NCBI GenBank assembly: GCA_019752635.1 | Contig: JAIELX010000156.1 | Location: 1 to 39,849 of the forward strand | Origin: Candidatus Obscuribacterales bacterium | GTDB taxonomy: Bacteria; Cyanobacteriota; Vampirovibrionia; Obscuribacterales; Obscuribacteraceae | Length of the DNA stretch: 39,849 nucleotides | Direction of reading: 5' to 3' | In this document: piece after piece, positions 1-8,607 of the stretch | Layout: each line of letters starts with the position of its first letter | Position numbering within the stretch: position 1 is the stretch's first letter | The notes under the pieces: generated by a model | Seen by the model: the letters and a program-made list of their open reading frames with translations, nothing else | What the model was told of the DNA's origin: nothing | Database searches by the model: none | Program-made: the position numbers and the translations under genes

Positions 1-21
1 CGAAAAGTACCTGGGATTAAT

Positions 22-50
22 CAGCAGGAGCCGGAAACCCGGCTCTTGCT
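22..50. terminator. GC-rich hairpin at left edge
   Basis: The arms GGAGCCGG and CCGGCTC enclose a short A-rich loop and are extended by AGCA/TGCT. It could end a gene lying to the left of the window. The T-tract is weak, so orientation is unresolved. Confidence 0.4.
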
Positions 51-75
51 AACTACTGTGCTCACTGAACACTTA

Positions 76-115
76 CTAAAAAGGGGAACGGACCGGGTTA
101 TTGCCCGGTCGTTCC
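76..115 (-). terminator. Rho-independent terminator of the vWA operon
   Basis: Nearly perfect stem (GGAACGGACCGGG against CCCGGTCGTTCC, one bulged base, six-base loop). Read on the minus strand it is followed by a T-rich run (complement of ctaaaaagg). It lies about 65 bases past the last minus-strand gene and is the natural end of that transcript. Confidence 0.75.
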
Positions 116-179
116 TGAGTTGCGCTATTTACCGAACAACCGATTCAGCTCCACAGCCCGAACGACGATGCGAAGGTAG

Positions 180-491
180 TTACCGACTCGGCTCGGAGAT
201 GCAGACCAGCAGCCGAACCACGAATGTGGTGACCACGGTGCACCAGAAAGCCGTGCCCGTGGTGGAGCAAACAGCCAACCAGACACCGGCAGCGACGGCC
301 GACACGAGGAACGAGAGGAAAAGCCCCGTTGTCACCGCGTACCCGATCATGATAATCGGCTTCCATCCGCCGCCGTTGGGACCGGCCAGCGAGAGGACGA
401 ACGCCACTGCGGACGCGGCAATGGAGCCGAGCATGCCGCAGAAAATCAGACCGAGGTAGGCCAAGATGTCGAAGGAGATGTTGAGTTGCAT
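180..491 (-). CDS. Small integral membrane protein
   Basis: 103 residues starting MQLNISFD. This start has AGGA about ten bases upstream; a longer reading from 617 has no hydrophobic or coding-like sequence before this Met. About three membrane segments (roughly residues 8-34, 46-68 and 75-97) with a short basic end. No catalytic motif and no family recognised. It follows the vWA/BatD genes on the same strand but is separated from them by a perfect hairpin, so it may be transcribed or processed separately. It resembles in style, not in clear sequence, the small membrane protein at 39182-39643. Confidence 0.65.
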   Translation of the reverse strand: MQLNISFDILAYLGLIFCGMLGSIAASAVAFVLSLAGPNGGGWKPIIMIGYAVTTGLFLSFLVSAVAAGVWLAVCSTTGTAFWCTVVTTFVVRLLVCISEPSR

Positions 492-623
492 TGGAAAGTG
501 TTCCTGTCTTGAAGCCTTTGCGAGAACCGGACGCCGCAAGACGCAGCATGTATATCCGGACTCGCCATGCGTTGTTGAGCGGCATTGAGCGCCGCAATTG
601 CTGTGAACTTTCACCACCGCACG

Positions 624-652
624 CCAGGGCTGAGCGCCGCGCTCAGCCCTGG
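624..652. terminator. Perfect 13-bp hairpin between cistrons
   Basis: CCAGGGCTGAGCG, a three-base loop, then the exact complement. It lies between the stop of the BatD/MxaA-like gene and the start of the small membrane gene. No T-tract follows on the minus strand, so it may be a processing or attenuation stem, or a partial terminator. Confidence 0.55.
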
Positions 653-664
653 ACTTGGTTGGCG

Positions 665-1699
665 TTAGACCATCTCGGCGAACGGCGTCGGTTGTCCGTC
701 CGGGATGCCCTTGAAGTGCGGAGCCACGTCGAGCGCCTCGGGCAGCAGCTCTGCGATCTTCTCAACCTCCTGCACGTCCAGGTGCTCGCGGGTGCCGTAG
801 ATGACCTCGTGGCAGAACCCGATGATGTGCATCAGCGACATCAGGTGCGAGCAGGGTCCGTCCGCCGCCGCCTGAATCTCCGGCAAGGGAACCGAGTCCA
901 GCCGGTACAAACGCAGCAAGCCGCGTTGGACCCGAACGTAGGTCTCCTTCTCAGTGTTGCCTTCCTGGAGCAACGCTACGGCTGCCTTCACATCTTCGAC
1001 CGTCTCGGCCCACTCGTCGGAGAACACCTCCAGGGGCTTGTCCGCGCCGGTCACCTTCTTCGACTTGTCGCGCGAGTGAATCACCCATCCGCAGGCGGCG
1101 ATGACCATGACCGCCAGGGTCGCGTACCCGATGTCCCACAGCCAGGTGTTGCTGACGAGGTAAACGAACGGCTGCTCTTTCGGGTGACCGTCCTTCATCT
1201 CGATCTTCTGACCGTTCGGCAGGGTGCGCTCGATCTTGCGCTTGTCGTAGGTGTTCGAGCTGCCGATTTCGAACTCGGGCAACTCGAGCGGCTTGCGCTC
1301 CTTCTTCTCGCCTTCCCGATAGGTGATGACGGGCACCACTTTCCAGGTCGGCTGCTTCAGGGCGAAGCACTGCACCTCGATGTCGAACTTGACCAACCGC
1401 GTACCGTCGGGCTGTTCCTCAACCGCGGTCGTGTAGCCGCGCAGCTGCGCGTCGCCCTTGAGCTGCAGGCTCTTCAGGTCAACCGCCGTGCCGGGCGCTT
1501 CCTTGACGTAGACCGTCAGCGGAATGACGTCGCCAGTTCGCCAGGCGAAATCCGGCAGCACTTCGGACACCGCCACGGGCGCGCTGTGCGCTTCGGGGAA
1601 TGCGGGCCACTTCATCGCCGATCCGCGCAGGCAGGTGTAACCCGCCACGACAACGAGCACCGCCAGGCAGCCGCCCAGTAGCCATCGCTTCTTGTTCAT
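665..1699 (-). CDS. BatD/MxaA-like membrane protein of a vWA operon
   Basis: 344 residues. An N-terminal membrane anchor (about 6-22) is followed by a roughly 160-residue beta-rich extracytoplasmic region, a second membrane helix (about 188-207) and a helical cytoplasmic domain to the end. This layout, and the position directly after two vWA genes, match the BatD/MxaA/DUF4381-type partner of MoxR-vWA systems. Sequence identity to a named family is not obvious, so the call rests on topology and context. Start: GGGAG seven bases before ATG. The preceding vWA gene stops 27 bases upstream, so the two are very likely cotranscribed. Likely role (inference): membrane scaffold in a complex for envelope-protein assembly or stress tolerance. 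Sequence is GC-rich. Confidence 0.6.
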   Translation of the reverse strand: MNKKRWLLGGCLAVLVVVAGYTCLRGSAMKWPAFPEAHSAPVAVSEVLPDFAWRTGDVIPLTVYVKEAPGTAVDLKSLQLKGDAQLRGYTTAVEEQPDGTRLVKFDIEVQCFALKQPTWKVVPVITYREGEKKERKPLELPEFEIGSSNTYDKRKIERTLPNGQKIEMKDGHPKEQPFVYLVSNTWLWDIGYATLAVMVIAACGWVIHSRDKSKKVTGADKPLEVFSDEWAETVEDVKAAVALLQEGNTEKETYVRVQRGLLRLYRLDSVPLPEIQAAADGPCSHLMSLMHIIGFCHEVIYGTREHLDVQEVEKIAELLPEALDVAPHFKGIPDGQPTPFAEMV

Positions 1700-1726
1700 G
1701 GAATTGCTCCCTAAGTTAAAGCCTGG

Positions 1727-2791
1727 TTAGCTGGAAGAATCGCGACGCAGCGGGTTGCGGACTTTGCGCACCACCGCGTACGCGAGCATGAGGGCGACGA
1801 GCCCGAGAATCATCGGGTAGCGGTAAAGCTCCCGATAGGCGGTCCGAGTGCTGGCCTCCAACTCGAAGTCGAGCGGCAGCATTTCGAAGTCGCTGGCGTC
1901 GCTCAGACGAATGTAGCGCGCGTTCAGGCGACCGGCCAGTCCGGTGAGCACTGCGTCGTTTCGCGCCGTCATCGCCGTCTCGCCGTTGATTTTCAACACC
2001 GTCTCGCCGTCCATCTTCAGACGGTCGTTCGGTGCCAGCATTGCGACCGGAATCGCCGAAGGCACCTCTTTGCCCAGACCGACGACCAGAACCTTGAGAT
2101 TGCGGCGCGCGCATTCCGCGAACGCCTTTTCCAGTTGCTCGTCCTTGTCGTCGGTTCCTCCGTCGGAGAACACAATCACCAACCGCTGGTGATTAGGCGG
2201 CGAGTCGGTATCGAAGTAGCGGCACGCCAGCAGCAGCGCGTCGGCGATGCAGCTACCTTCGCCGGGGGCGGAGGTCATGGTCATGCCTTCGCGTACGACC
2301 CAGTCCAGCGCTTTGTAGTCATCGGTCAGGTAGGCTTGATCGAATGCCGCGCCGGCGTAGCTGACGATGCCGAGCCGGTTTGACCGCAACGACGGAATCA
2401 GATTGCTGCGCAGGATGTGGCGCACCATGTCCAGCCTCGTGCCGTTGGTCATGTCGCCGGTCTTGCCGATGTAGTCGCGCGCCGCCATCGAACGACTGAC
2501 GTCGGTCACGGCAACAACGTCAACCGTGCCTTGCGGGAATTCGATATTGTCGGAGCGAATCGCCGGTCGCGCTGCCGCGAACGCGATAAGCGCCATGCCG
2601 GTCGCGGTGATGGCGCACTGCAAGCGCAGGCGACCGCGACCGAGAAGTTGCGACGAACTACCCATCAGCGGAGCATCGCCGTAACCGCGCGTGGTCGCTT
2701 CGTAGTTCCGCCTGTAGAGCCAGAGCAGGCCCCACACCAGCAGAACCGCGGGCACCGCGAACCACAGTGCCAGTGGATTCAGAAACACCAT
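1727..2791 (-). CDS. Membrane-anchored vWA-domain protein (BatA/BatB type)
   Basis: 354 residues. Two N-terminal membrane helices (about 5-26 and 57-75), then a von Willebrand A domain whose MIDAS motif is DVSRS (Asp97, Ser99, Ser101), with a later VFSDGGTDD segment giving the remaining metal-site acids. A final membrane helix lies near 327-343, followed by a basic tail. This arrangement is the hallmark of BatA/BatB and MxaC/MxaL-type proteins, which expose a metal-dependent protein-binding domain at the membrane and work with MoxR AAA ATPases. ATG is preceded by AGGGG. It is the second vWA gene of the operon; the first (3434-4465) has the canonical DISGS form, whereas here Gly is replaced by Arg. 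Confidence 0.85.
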   Translation of the reverse strand: MVFLNPLALWFAVPAVLLVWGLLWLYRRNYEATTRGYGDAPLMGSSSQLLGRGRLRLQCAITATGMALIAFAAARPAIRSDNIEFPQGTVDVVAVTDVSRSMAARDYIGKTGDMTNGTRLDMVRHILRSNLIPSLRSNRLGIVSYAGAAFDQAYLTDDYKALDWVVREGMTMTSAPGEGSCIADALLLACRYFDTDSPPNHQRLVIVFSDGGTDDKDEQLEKAFAECARRNLKVLVVGLGKEVPSAIPVAMLAPNDRLKMDGETVLKINGETAMTARNDAVLTGLAGRLNARYIRLSDASDFEMLPLDFELEASTRTAYRELYRYPMILGLVALMLAYAVVRKVRNPLRRDSSS

Positions 2792-2835
2792 TTGGGTTTC
2801 CCCTTATTGCTAAAGTCTCGATGGAGTAACCAACA

Positions 2836-2857
2836 TGCGCCTTGCTAGCAAGGCGCA
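2836..2857. repeat. Perfect 22-bp palindrome between TPR and vWA genes
   Basis: Half-site TGCGCCTTGCT followed by its exact complement, inside the 118-base gap of the operon. It could form an mRNA hairpin tuning relative expression, or be a dimeric protein binding site. A second short stem (GCACG/CGTGC) lies just to its right. Confidence 0.6.
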
Positions 2858-2909
2858 ATTGTAGGACCGCGGCTTATAGACCGCGACCCGGCACGTTACG
2901 CGTGCGCGC

Positions 2910-3419
2910 TTAAATCTTCTTGGCCGGCTTGCCGCCGCCCGTCCCGCCCTGCGGCTTCTGGGGCTGCGTTTCCTGCAGCTTTTCCAGGTTGTACTTCGCC
3001 GTCAGGTGACCGGGGTTCAGCTTGAGGCACTCCTCGTAAGCAGCCACGGCTTCCGCGGTCTTCTTCGAGTTGAACCAGGCGTTCCCGATGTAGAACTGAC
3101 ACTCGGCGGCCAGCTTGCGGTGGCTCTCCTTGAGCTGACCATCGCTACCGACGCACTCGGCCAGACAGGCTTCCATCGCCTTGCGGGCGGGGGTGTAGTC
3201 GTTCTCCTCGTACATCTGCAGACCGCGGTTGAAGTGCGGCACGGCGGTGTCGCCGAGGTAAACGCGCTCGATGGCGCGTTCGTTGTTGCCGCGCAACATC
3301 GGCAGGCTGTAGTCGAAGAATCGCAGCCCGATGGCGCACAGCGCGACGAACGCACCGACCATCACCACCCAGGCGATGCCGACGCGACATCGCCGCAGGA
3401 CTTCAATCACCTTCTTCAT
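2910..3419 (-). CDS. TPR-containing membrane protein (BatC/BatE-like)
   Basis: 169 residues from MKKVIEVL. Reading from an earlier codon would overlap the upstream vWA gene and adds no sensible sequence. One membrane helix (about 13-33) is followed by helical pairs at roughly 60-90 and 103-150 that fit tetratricopeptide repeats (YIGNAWFNSKKTAEAVAAYE, then LNPG). The tail is a low-complexity Gly/Pro/Lys stretch. The gene sits 14 bases after a vWA gene and before another, as TPR proteins do in bat operons, so it is probably a structural adaptor for the vWA proteins in the membrane. GC-rich codon use. Confidence 0.7.
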   Translation of the reverse strand: MKKVIEVLRRCRVGIAWVVMVGAFVALCAIGLRFFDYSLPMLRGNNERAIERVYLGDTAVPHFNRGLQMYEENDYTPARKAMEACLAECVGSDGQLKESHRKLAAECQFYIGNAWFNSKKTAEAVAAYEECLKLNPGHLTAKYNLEKLQETQPQKPQGGTGGGKPAKKI

Positions 3420-3433
3420 GGTTGTCTCCCGCG

Positions 3434-4465
3434 TTAGATGACCACGACGATCGCCGACGCCAGCACCCAGCCGACGCAGCAGAACATCGCCATAAACAGG
3501 ACGTAGGGGTACAGTTCCTGGAACACGTTGAACGAGCTGACCTTGATCGGCCCCTGCTCCAGCTGGTTGATTGTGTCGAAGCACTTCTCCAGTTCACCCG
3601 CGTTCTCGACGCGGAAGACCTGACCTTCGACTTCGCGCGCGAAGGCGATGATGTCCACGTTCTCGCGCGCCAGCGTTTCACCGACGCCGATGACGTAGAA
3701 CCGGACGTTGTGCTTCGCCAGCATCGAACGCAGCCGGCCGCGCAGACTATCGCTCATCTTCTCATCGCCGTCGGTAACGAGAATGAGCACGCGAGCCGGT
3801 GACTGACCGTACTCCTGCATGTGATCCACACCCGCTTCGATGGGGCCATAGCCCTTATCGCCGAAGTTGGTGCCGCTGCCCATGATGCGTTCGTTCATGA
3901 ACCCGTAGGGCAGCCAGTTCCCCTTGCGTCCGATCTGCCGAAGATCGTTCGTCAGCGGCCACGCCAACCGCGGGGAATCGTCGAACAGGAACAGCCCGAC
4001 GCAGTCGCCTGCATGCATGTCGTGACGGGCATTCACGAACTGCATCAGCGCGTCTTGCGCCGCATCGATGCGCCGGTAGGGTTGCTCGCCAGCGGACGCC
4101 TGATGCGGCTGAACCGGCAGATCGTAGTAACCCTTTGGGCGTTCCTGATTCGGCTTGTTGGGCAGTTTGGCGCTCATGGACCCGGAAATGTCCACGGCAA
4201 GCACTATGTCACGGCCCATCACCGTCTCGGTCGCCTCAGATTGGTACCGCTGCGGACCGGCAGCGGCAATCACGAGGAGAACCATCATCGCGAAGAAACA
4301 GCGCTTGGGGGACTTCGCGAGCCAGCCAGTGCTGCTGCTGCTGTGCGAGAGGAGCGTCGCACTGGACATGGGCAGGTACTGTCGGCTCCGGAACGTCCGG
4401 TACAGCAGTACCAGCGCGGGGAGACCCAGCAACCACCATGGTTGACTGAAAAACACGTTGAACAT
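3434..4465 (-). CDS. Membrane-anchored vWA-domain protein (BatA type), first gene of operon
   Basis: 343 residues from MFNVFFSQPW; AGAGGTGG sits at the right distance, and the sequence upstream of this Met does not look coding. Two N-terminal membrane helices (about 8-23 and 57-70), a vWA domain with intact MIDAS DISGS (Asp92, Ser94, Ser96) and a VTDGDEK strand near 230-236, and a C-terminal helix (about 319-343). An insertion rich in Pro, Lys and Gln follows the MIDAS (about 100-130), longer than in the partner vWA protein. Known family role: metal-dependent protein binding with a MoxR ATPase. No moxR or DUF58 gene is present in this operon: the next gene upstream is a kinase more than 500 bases away. 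Confidence 0.87.
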   Translation of the reverse strand: MFNVFFSQPWWLLGLPALVLLYRTFRSRQYLPMSSATLLSHSSSSTGWLAKSPKRCFFAMMVLLVIAAAGPQRYQSEATETVMGRDIVLAVDISGSMSAKLPNKPNQERPKGYYDLPVQPHQASAGEQPYRRIDAAQDALMQFVNARHDMHAGDCVGLFLFDDSPRLAWPLTNDLRQIGRKGNWLPYGFMNERIMGSGTNFGDKGYGPIEAGVDHMQEYGQSPARVLILVTDGDEKMSDSLRGRLRSMLAKHNVRFYVIGVGETLARENVDIIAFAREVEGQVFRVENAGELEKCFDTINQLEQGPIKVSSFNVFQELYPYVLFMAMFCCVGWVLASAIVVVI

Positions 4466-4986
4466 GGAACCACCTCTTTCTTTCTGGAGGTTGACCGACC
4501 TTAGAGAGAACCTTGTGACCTGCCTGCGAACGGAGAAGTTCGAGGAGGAAACGATTTTTGATTGGGGGAAGGGCTGTTCGTTGTGAGAACAAAGACCTTT
4601 CGAGAAGTGAGAAATACCTGGAGATACCTCGACCATAGTGAAGAGGCGCGATGTCAAGCAACACGTAACAGACAAGCTTTTTCTTAGACAACGCTAATGC
4701 GCGTAGCGCACCCGCGTCAGGGCATATTGCGTAATGGCACTACGGTCAACGGTTCCAGCCTACGGCTTGCCCAATTGCGGCCCGTCGGTGTGACGCCCCG
4801 GGGTTTGGTGTGCGCGAGCTAACCTAAGTGTGCGTAGATGGTGGGGATTTCCGCAGCCGGACTGAATACACGTTCACGAACCTTTCGGAGGATTGTTTGG
4901 ACACGCGCTCCCGCTGCCTCTCCGCGAGGTTCCAGGTTTTTGATCCTTCTTGGGCCAAGTTGCGATTTCAGCTAAGCGCATTTCAA
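4466..4986. other. Intergenic region upstream of vWA operon
   Basis: 521 bases without a convincing gene. It should hold the operon promoter (minus strand) and the end of the kinase transcript. The visible features are a short hairpin TGCGC-GTA-GCGCA at about 4698-4710 and several GC-rich patches. I could not fix a promoter. Confidence 0.5.
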
Positions 4987-7158
4987 CTAACGATTCTCGG
5001 CTATCCTTTTCGAAACAAGCCCCTTCGTTGCGAACAAGTCCAGTTCCTCACGAACAGAGGGCTTCAGGCGTTTATACCTTGACGAACCCAACGCCTTCCG
5101 AAGCAACCTGTCACCGCACTTTGACGTGGCGGGGTTCGAGCGCTCCTCGCAAATGGTTGCAACCAGGCGCGCAGACCAACGTTCATCATCACTACTAACG
5201 TCGGTCATGAGGAGTTCTTCTATCCGCGCATACACAACTTCAGGAATCATTACCGGCACCGATCGTACTTGCCAATGCACCGCGGCTCGATAACTTTCGA
5301 GCGCTTCGTGCAGATCTTTGGATTCTAGATATTGGCCAAGGTCAATACAGTAGCGAGTAGCCCTATCCCATTGCTTCGAGGCGGCAAACATCCGGTCGAG
5401 GCATCGCGCATAGTGACCTGACTCAATCTCACTCTGAATAGAGGGCGAAAGCTTTTTCCAAAAACGCTGAGCATCATCGAACCGCTTTCCTGAAATCAGC
5501 GCACCAAGGTAAGAACCCGGAATATTCGCAGGGAGAGAACGCATCAAGAAGCAGTCTTGACTGCGAGCGGCAACCCATGGATTCGTAGTCGCCAAAAGCG
5601 CGTCGTCACCATAGCGCGCTTGAACGAGCGCGGCGACCTCAGCAAACACCTTCTCATGCGTAGTACGAAAAATATTGCCACTTGTGTAACGCTGGCAGTA
5701 CTCAGACGCTAGTCTGACCTTCTCTTTGCCAAAAGGAGCCCGTCCTAACCTTTCGCACAACAACGCGGCGTTCCAATTGGATACAACATCGGGCTCAACC
5801 AGGAAAAACTTTGCCGGTATAGAATCGACAACAAATTTCTCCGCAGCAGCGCTCCCCTTCACCTCATGCAACTTTTTGAACTTCATCGCTCCCAAACCGT
5901 AGACAATCACAGGATCGACTCTGGTTGCGGCACACAAGCCAAGCCCCTCCGAAGCTATGCGCAAAGCGGTAGCGGGTCGTCGATCGGCAATTTGGTCGGC
6001 CAATCGCAGACATTCCCTGGCCGAAGGTCGTGCCCCGGGATGCAACCCCTGCCAGCGAGCGACAAGGTCCTCGCTCTGCGCATCGGACAGAACAGGTTTA
6101 GCATTTTCGGCAAACCCGATCACTGCAGAAAGCGACGAACGCTGAATAAGCTCGTCTGAAGCCGTGCTTCCGCGTCCCTGGCTCCACAGCGTTACCGCGC
6201 CAATCACGATGAACAACACAAGCGTCGCCCAAAACATAAACACGGGCACTTTGATTCGACTACCGGTCTTAGCTGTGCCACTCGAACACGAAGCCAATAC
6301 CTGTTCCACGGTCGCAAAATCTTCATTCTTCAAATCGGTCAAGATGGACGCCAGCTGCGCGGAGGACGGCCGCTGCTGCCAGCTCCTTTGCGTGCACCAG
6401 TTAATAAGGTTGTCTAATATCACCGTTACCCTGTCCGGCACGCCGGCAACCTTATTAAGCCTCGGAACCTCTTCTTGCCCGTGTTTATACATGACACCAA
6501 TTGCGGTATCAGCGCTATAAGGAGGGAACCCACTGAGTATCTCGAAGAGAATACAACCAAAGCTGTAGACGTCGCTTTGAAGCTGAGCCTTCTGCCCGGC
6601 TGCCTGTTCAGGACTCAAGTAGTGAACGGTTCCGACAATAGCACCAGTGGCCGTTATGGTGTCTTCTGTGGGATTCTGGCTTGTGGCTAATCCAAAATCA
6701 ATAATCTTGACCTTCCCGTCGTCCGCCACCAAAATATTCTGCGGACTGAGGTCTCTGTGCACTGTAGAGTTTTCATGCGCGAAGCGCAGAGCTTCTGCAA
6801 CCTGACTCATTATCCGAACAGCCGTTTGCCAGTCCAGCGGTTCATCCGCAATGAGTGATCGCAGCGTGCGTCCACTGCACAACTCCATGGCGATGTACGG
6901 AAAGCCCTCCGGAGTCAGTCCGCAGTGATAGAACTGGCAAATCGATGGATGAGAAAGGCGAGAAAGCAACCGAGCCTCTCTCAAGAACCTCTTTCTCTCG
7001 TTTGAACCTTTGATTGACGAAAAGTGCATCACCTTAAGAGCAACAGTACGATCGACACCAACTTGCTCAGCTCGATAAACGACCGCCATTCCGCCCGCTC
7101 CGAGCTCGCCGACGACTCGAAAGCGTTGATCAACAATGGTCCCCTTTGCCAGCTTCAT
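4987..7158 (-). CDS. Transmembrane eukaryotic-type Ser/Thr protein kinase
   Basis: 723 residues. Cytoplasmic kinase domain (about 10-280): glycine loop GAGGMAVVY (20-28), ATP lysine in VALKVM (Lys42), Glu61, catalytic HRD (134-136), DFG (154-156), SPEQ, and DVYSFG. The catalytic loop reads HRDLSPQN, Ser replacing the Lys of the usual HRDLKPxN. One membrane helix (about 304-325) is followed by a roughly 400-residue outside region without PASTA repeats. That region looks alpha-helical, with TPR-like or solenoid character, and has scattered Cys. It probably transduces an envelope signal by phosphorylation. It appears monocistronic, with a short gap to the aminotransferase pair. Codon use is mixed, unlike the GC-rich vWA operon beside it. 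Confidence 0.9.
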   Translation of the reverse strand: MKLAKGTIVDQRFRVVGELGAGGMAVVYRAEQVGVDRTVALKVMHFSSIKGSNERKRFLREARLLSRLSHPSICQFYHCGLTPEGFPYIAMELCSGRTLRSLIADEPLDWQTAVRIMSQVAEALRFAHENSTVHRDLSPQNILVADDGKVKIIDFGLATSQNPTEDTITATGAIVGTVHYLSPEQAAGQKAQLQSDVYSFGCILFEILSGFPPYSADTAIGVMYKHGQEEVPRLNKVAGVPDRVTVILDNLINWCTQRSWQQRPSSAQLASILTDLKNEDFATVEQVLASCSSGTAKTGSRIKVPVFMFWATLVLFIVIGAVTLWSQGRGSTASDELIQRSSLSAVIGFAENAKPVLSDAQSEDLVARWQGLHPGARPSARECLRLADQIADRRPATALRIASEGLGLCAATRVDPVIVYGLGAMKFKKLHEVKGSAAAEKFVVDSIPAKFFLVEPDVVSNWNAALLCERLGRAPFGKEKVRLASEYCQRYTSGNIFRTTHEKVFAEVAALVQARYGDDALLATTNPWVAARSQDCFLMRSLPANIPGSYLGALISGKRFDDAQRFWKKLSPSIQSEIESGHYARCLDRMFAASKQWDRATRYCIDLGQYLESKDLHEALESYRAAVHWQVRSVPVMIPEVVYARIEELLMTDVSSDDERWSARLVATICEERSNPATSKCGDRLLRKALGSSRYKRLKPSVREELDLFATKGLVSKRIAENR

Positions 7159-7212
7159 CCAATCACATCACACCACCTCTACAATCATACTGCCCCGGCA
7201 GAGTAGAGGGGT

Positions 7213-7234
7213 AGCCCCAAACCCGGACGGGGCT
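7213..7234. terminator. Hairpin between gabT-like gene and kinase
   Basis: AGCCCC and GGGGCT arms with a ten-base loop lie just beyond the stop of the minus-strand aminotransferase. There is no T-tract, so termination is only possible. Confidence 0.35.
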
Positions 7235-7245
7235 GGCGAATGCTG

Positions 7246-8565
7246 CTATTGGACTGCCTTCAGGCTTTCTTCGAAAATTGAAAGCCCGAGATCAAGTTCT
7301 TCACGGCTCACGTTGAGGGGCGGCAGAAAACGAATGATGTGATCGTCCGTACCACAATCAAGCATCAGCATCTTGCGCTTGAAGCACTCTTCAACCAACT
7401 TCTCCAGGCGTTTGCTATCCGGCGAGCCATCTTCCGTCACCAGCTCGATACCAATCATCAACCCCAATCCACGAACATCGCCGATGAAGCCGAACTGCTT
7501 CTGCATCTCTTCTACACGATGACGCAAATAAATGCCGGACTTTTCGGCATTCTCCAGCAGATTCTCCTCTTCAATCACACCTATGCTCGCCAACGCCGCA
7601 GCACAAGCAATCGGATTGCCACCATATGTGCTACCGTGCTTGCCCGGCGGCCATTTTTGAAAAAGCTCATGCCTCGACACGATCCCCGCCATCGGGAACC
7701 CTGACGCAATGCCCTTCGCGCAGACCATTATGTCCGGCTCAATATCCCAATGGTTGGCAGCGAACCACTTGCCGGTGCGGCCGAAACCACTCTGCACCTC
7801 GTCTAGAATGAGCATGATGCCATACTTATCGCACAGTTCACGCAATCGACGCATGTAATTATCCGCTCCGGTGTATCCGGACCCGGGCACCACATAACCA
7901 CCTTCGCCGAGCTGCGGCTCCATTACTATGGCGGCAACGCTTTCCGGTTTCACGAAATGCTTGAAGTAATGCTCCACCACATCAAAACATTCGAGCTTGC
8001 ATTGCCCCGGTGTTTGCCCAACCGGGCAACGATAGCAGTAGGGATAAGGCATCGACTGAATGCCGCTGGGAAGCGGCTCATAGCCGTCGCGATACTTTGA
8101 TTTAGAAGAAGTCAGCGCCGTGGCGAGCAATGTTCGACCATGAAACGAACCTGTAAAACACAATGTATTGGGTCGCTTGGTGACATAACGAGCGAACTTT
8201 ACGGCGCAATCGATTGCTTCACCACCGCTGTTGTTGAGGAAGGTAGTGTCTAGCCTGCCGGGAGCAATTTGCGCGATTTTCTCGCACAATTCAATCAATT
8301 TTTCATGACTGGTAACCATGGCAGTGTGAATGAGCTTTTCCACTTGCTCTTTCACTGCTGCCACCACTTTAGGGTGGCAGTGCCCAACGTTGTTCACTGC
8401 AATGCCGGAGGTAAAATCGAGATACTTAGTGCCGTTAACATCCCACAGCCAAGAGCCTTGACCGCGGCTCGCAACGATATCGAAAGCACGAGCGTTAGTG
8501 GCGGATACATAGCGCGCGCCTTTTTCCAGAAGCACATTGTTTCGATCTTCTTTTACTGTAGACAC
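7246..8565 (-). CDS. Class III (PLP) aminotransferase, 4-aminobutyrate/acetylornithine type
   Basis: 439 residues starting at GTG with AAGGAG six bases upstream; a TTG nine codons earlier would place that site inside the gene, so GTG is preferred. Fold type I PLP enzyme: FLNNSGGEA phosphate loop, SFHGRT, EPQLGEGG, cofactor Asp in LILDEVQSGFGRTG (Asp255), Schiff-base Lys in CAKGIASG (Lys284), and STYGGNP. This is closest in pattern to GABA or omega-amino-acid transaminases, which move an amino group from an omega-amine to a keto acid. A CxxC...CxxxC cluster (Cys177, 180, 189, 193) interrupts the domain and may bind a metal or Fe-S. It follows another aminotransferase by 42 bases, so the two are probably coexpressed. 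Confidence 0.88.
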   Translation of the reverse strand: MSTVKEDRNNVLLEKGARYVSATNARAFDIVASRGQGSWLWDVNGTKYLDFTSGIAVNNVGHCHPKVVAAVKEQVEKLIHTAMVTSHEKLIELCEKIAQIAPGRLDTTFLNNSGGEAIDCAVKFARYVTKRPNTLCFTGSFHGRTLLATALTSSKSKYRDGYEPLPSGIQSMPYPYCYRCPVGQTPGQCKLECFDVVEHYFKHFVKPESVAAIVMEPQLGEGGYVVPGSGYTGADNYMRRLRELCDKYGIMLILDEVQSGFGRTGKWFAANHWDIEPDIMVCAKGIASGFPMAGIVSRHELFQKWPPGKHGSTYGGNPIACAAALASIGVIEEENLLENAEKSGIYLRHRVEEMQKQFGFIGDVRGLGLMIGIELVTEDGSPDSKRLEKLVEECFKRKMLMLDCGTDDHIIRFLPPLNVSREELDLGLSIFEESLKAVQ

Positions 8566-8607
8566 GACTTTCTCCTTAATTAACTGTTCCAATCTAATTC
8601 TTTTGCG

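Noticed and set aside
491..1681. Plus-strand open frame opposite the BatD-like gene
   Set aside because: Arg/Leu/Gln-rich shadow of the minus-strand gene, which has membrane helices, a ribosome site and operon context.
4690..4860. Possible tRNA or structured RNA upstream of the vWA operon
   Set aside because: No cloverleaf arms or TTCRA loop could be paired; only a short hairpin remains.
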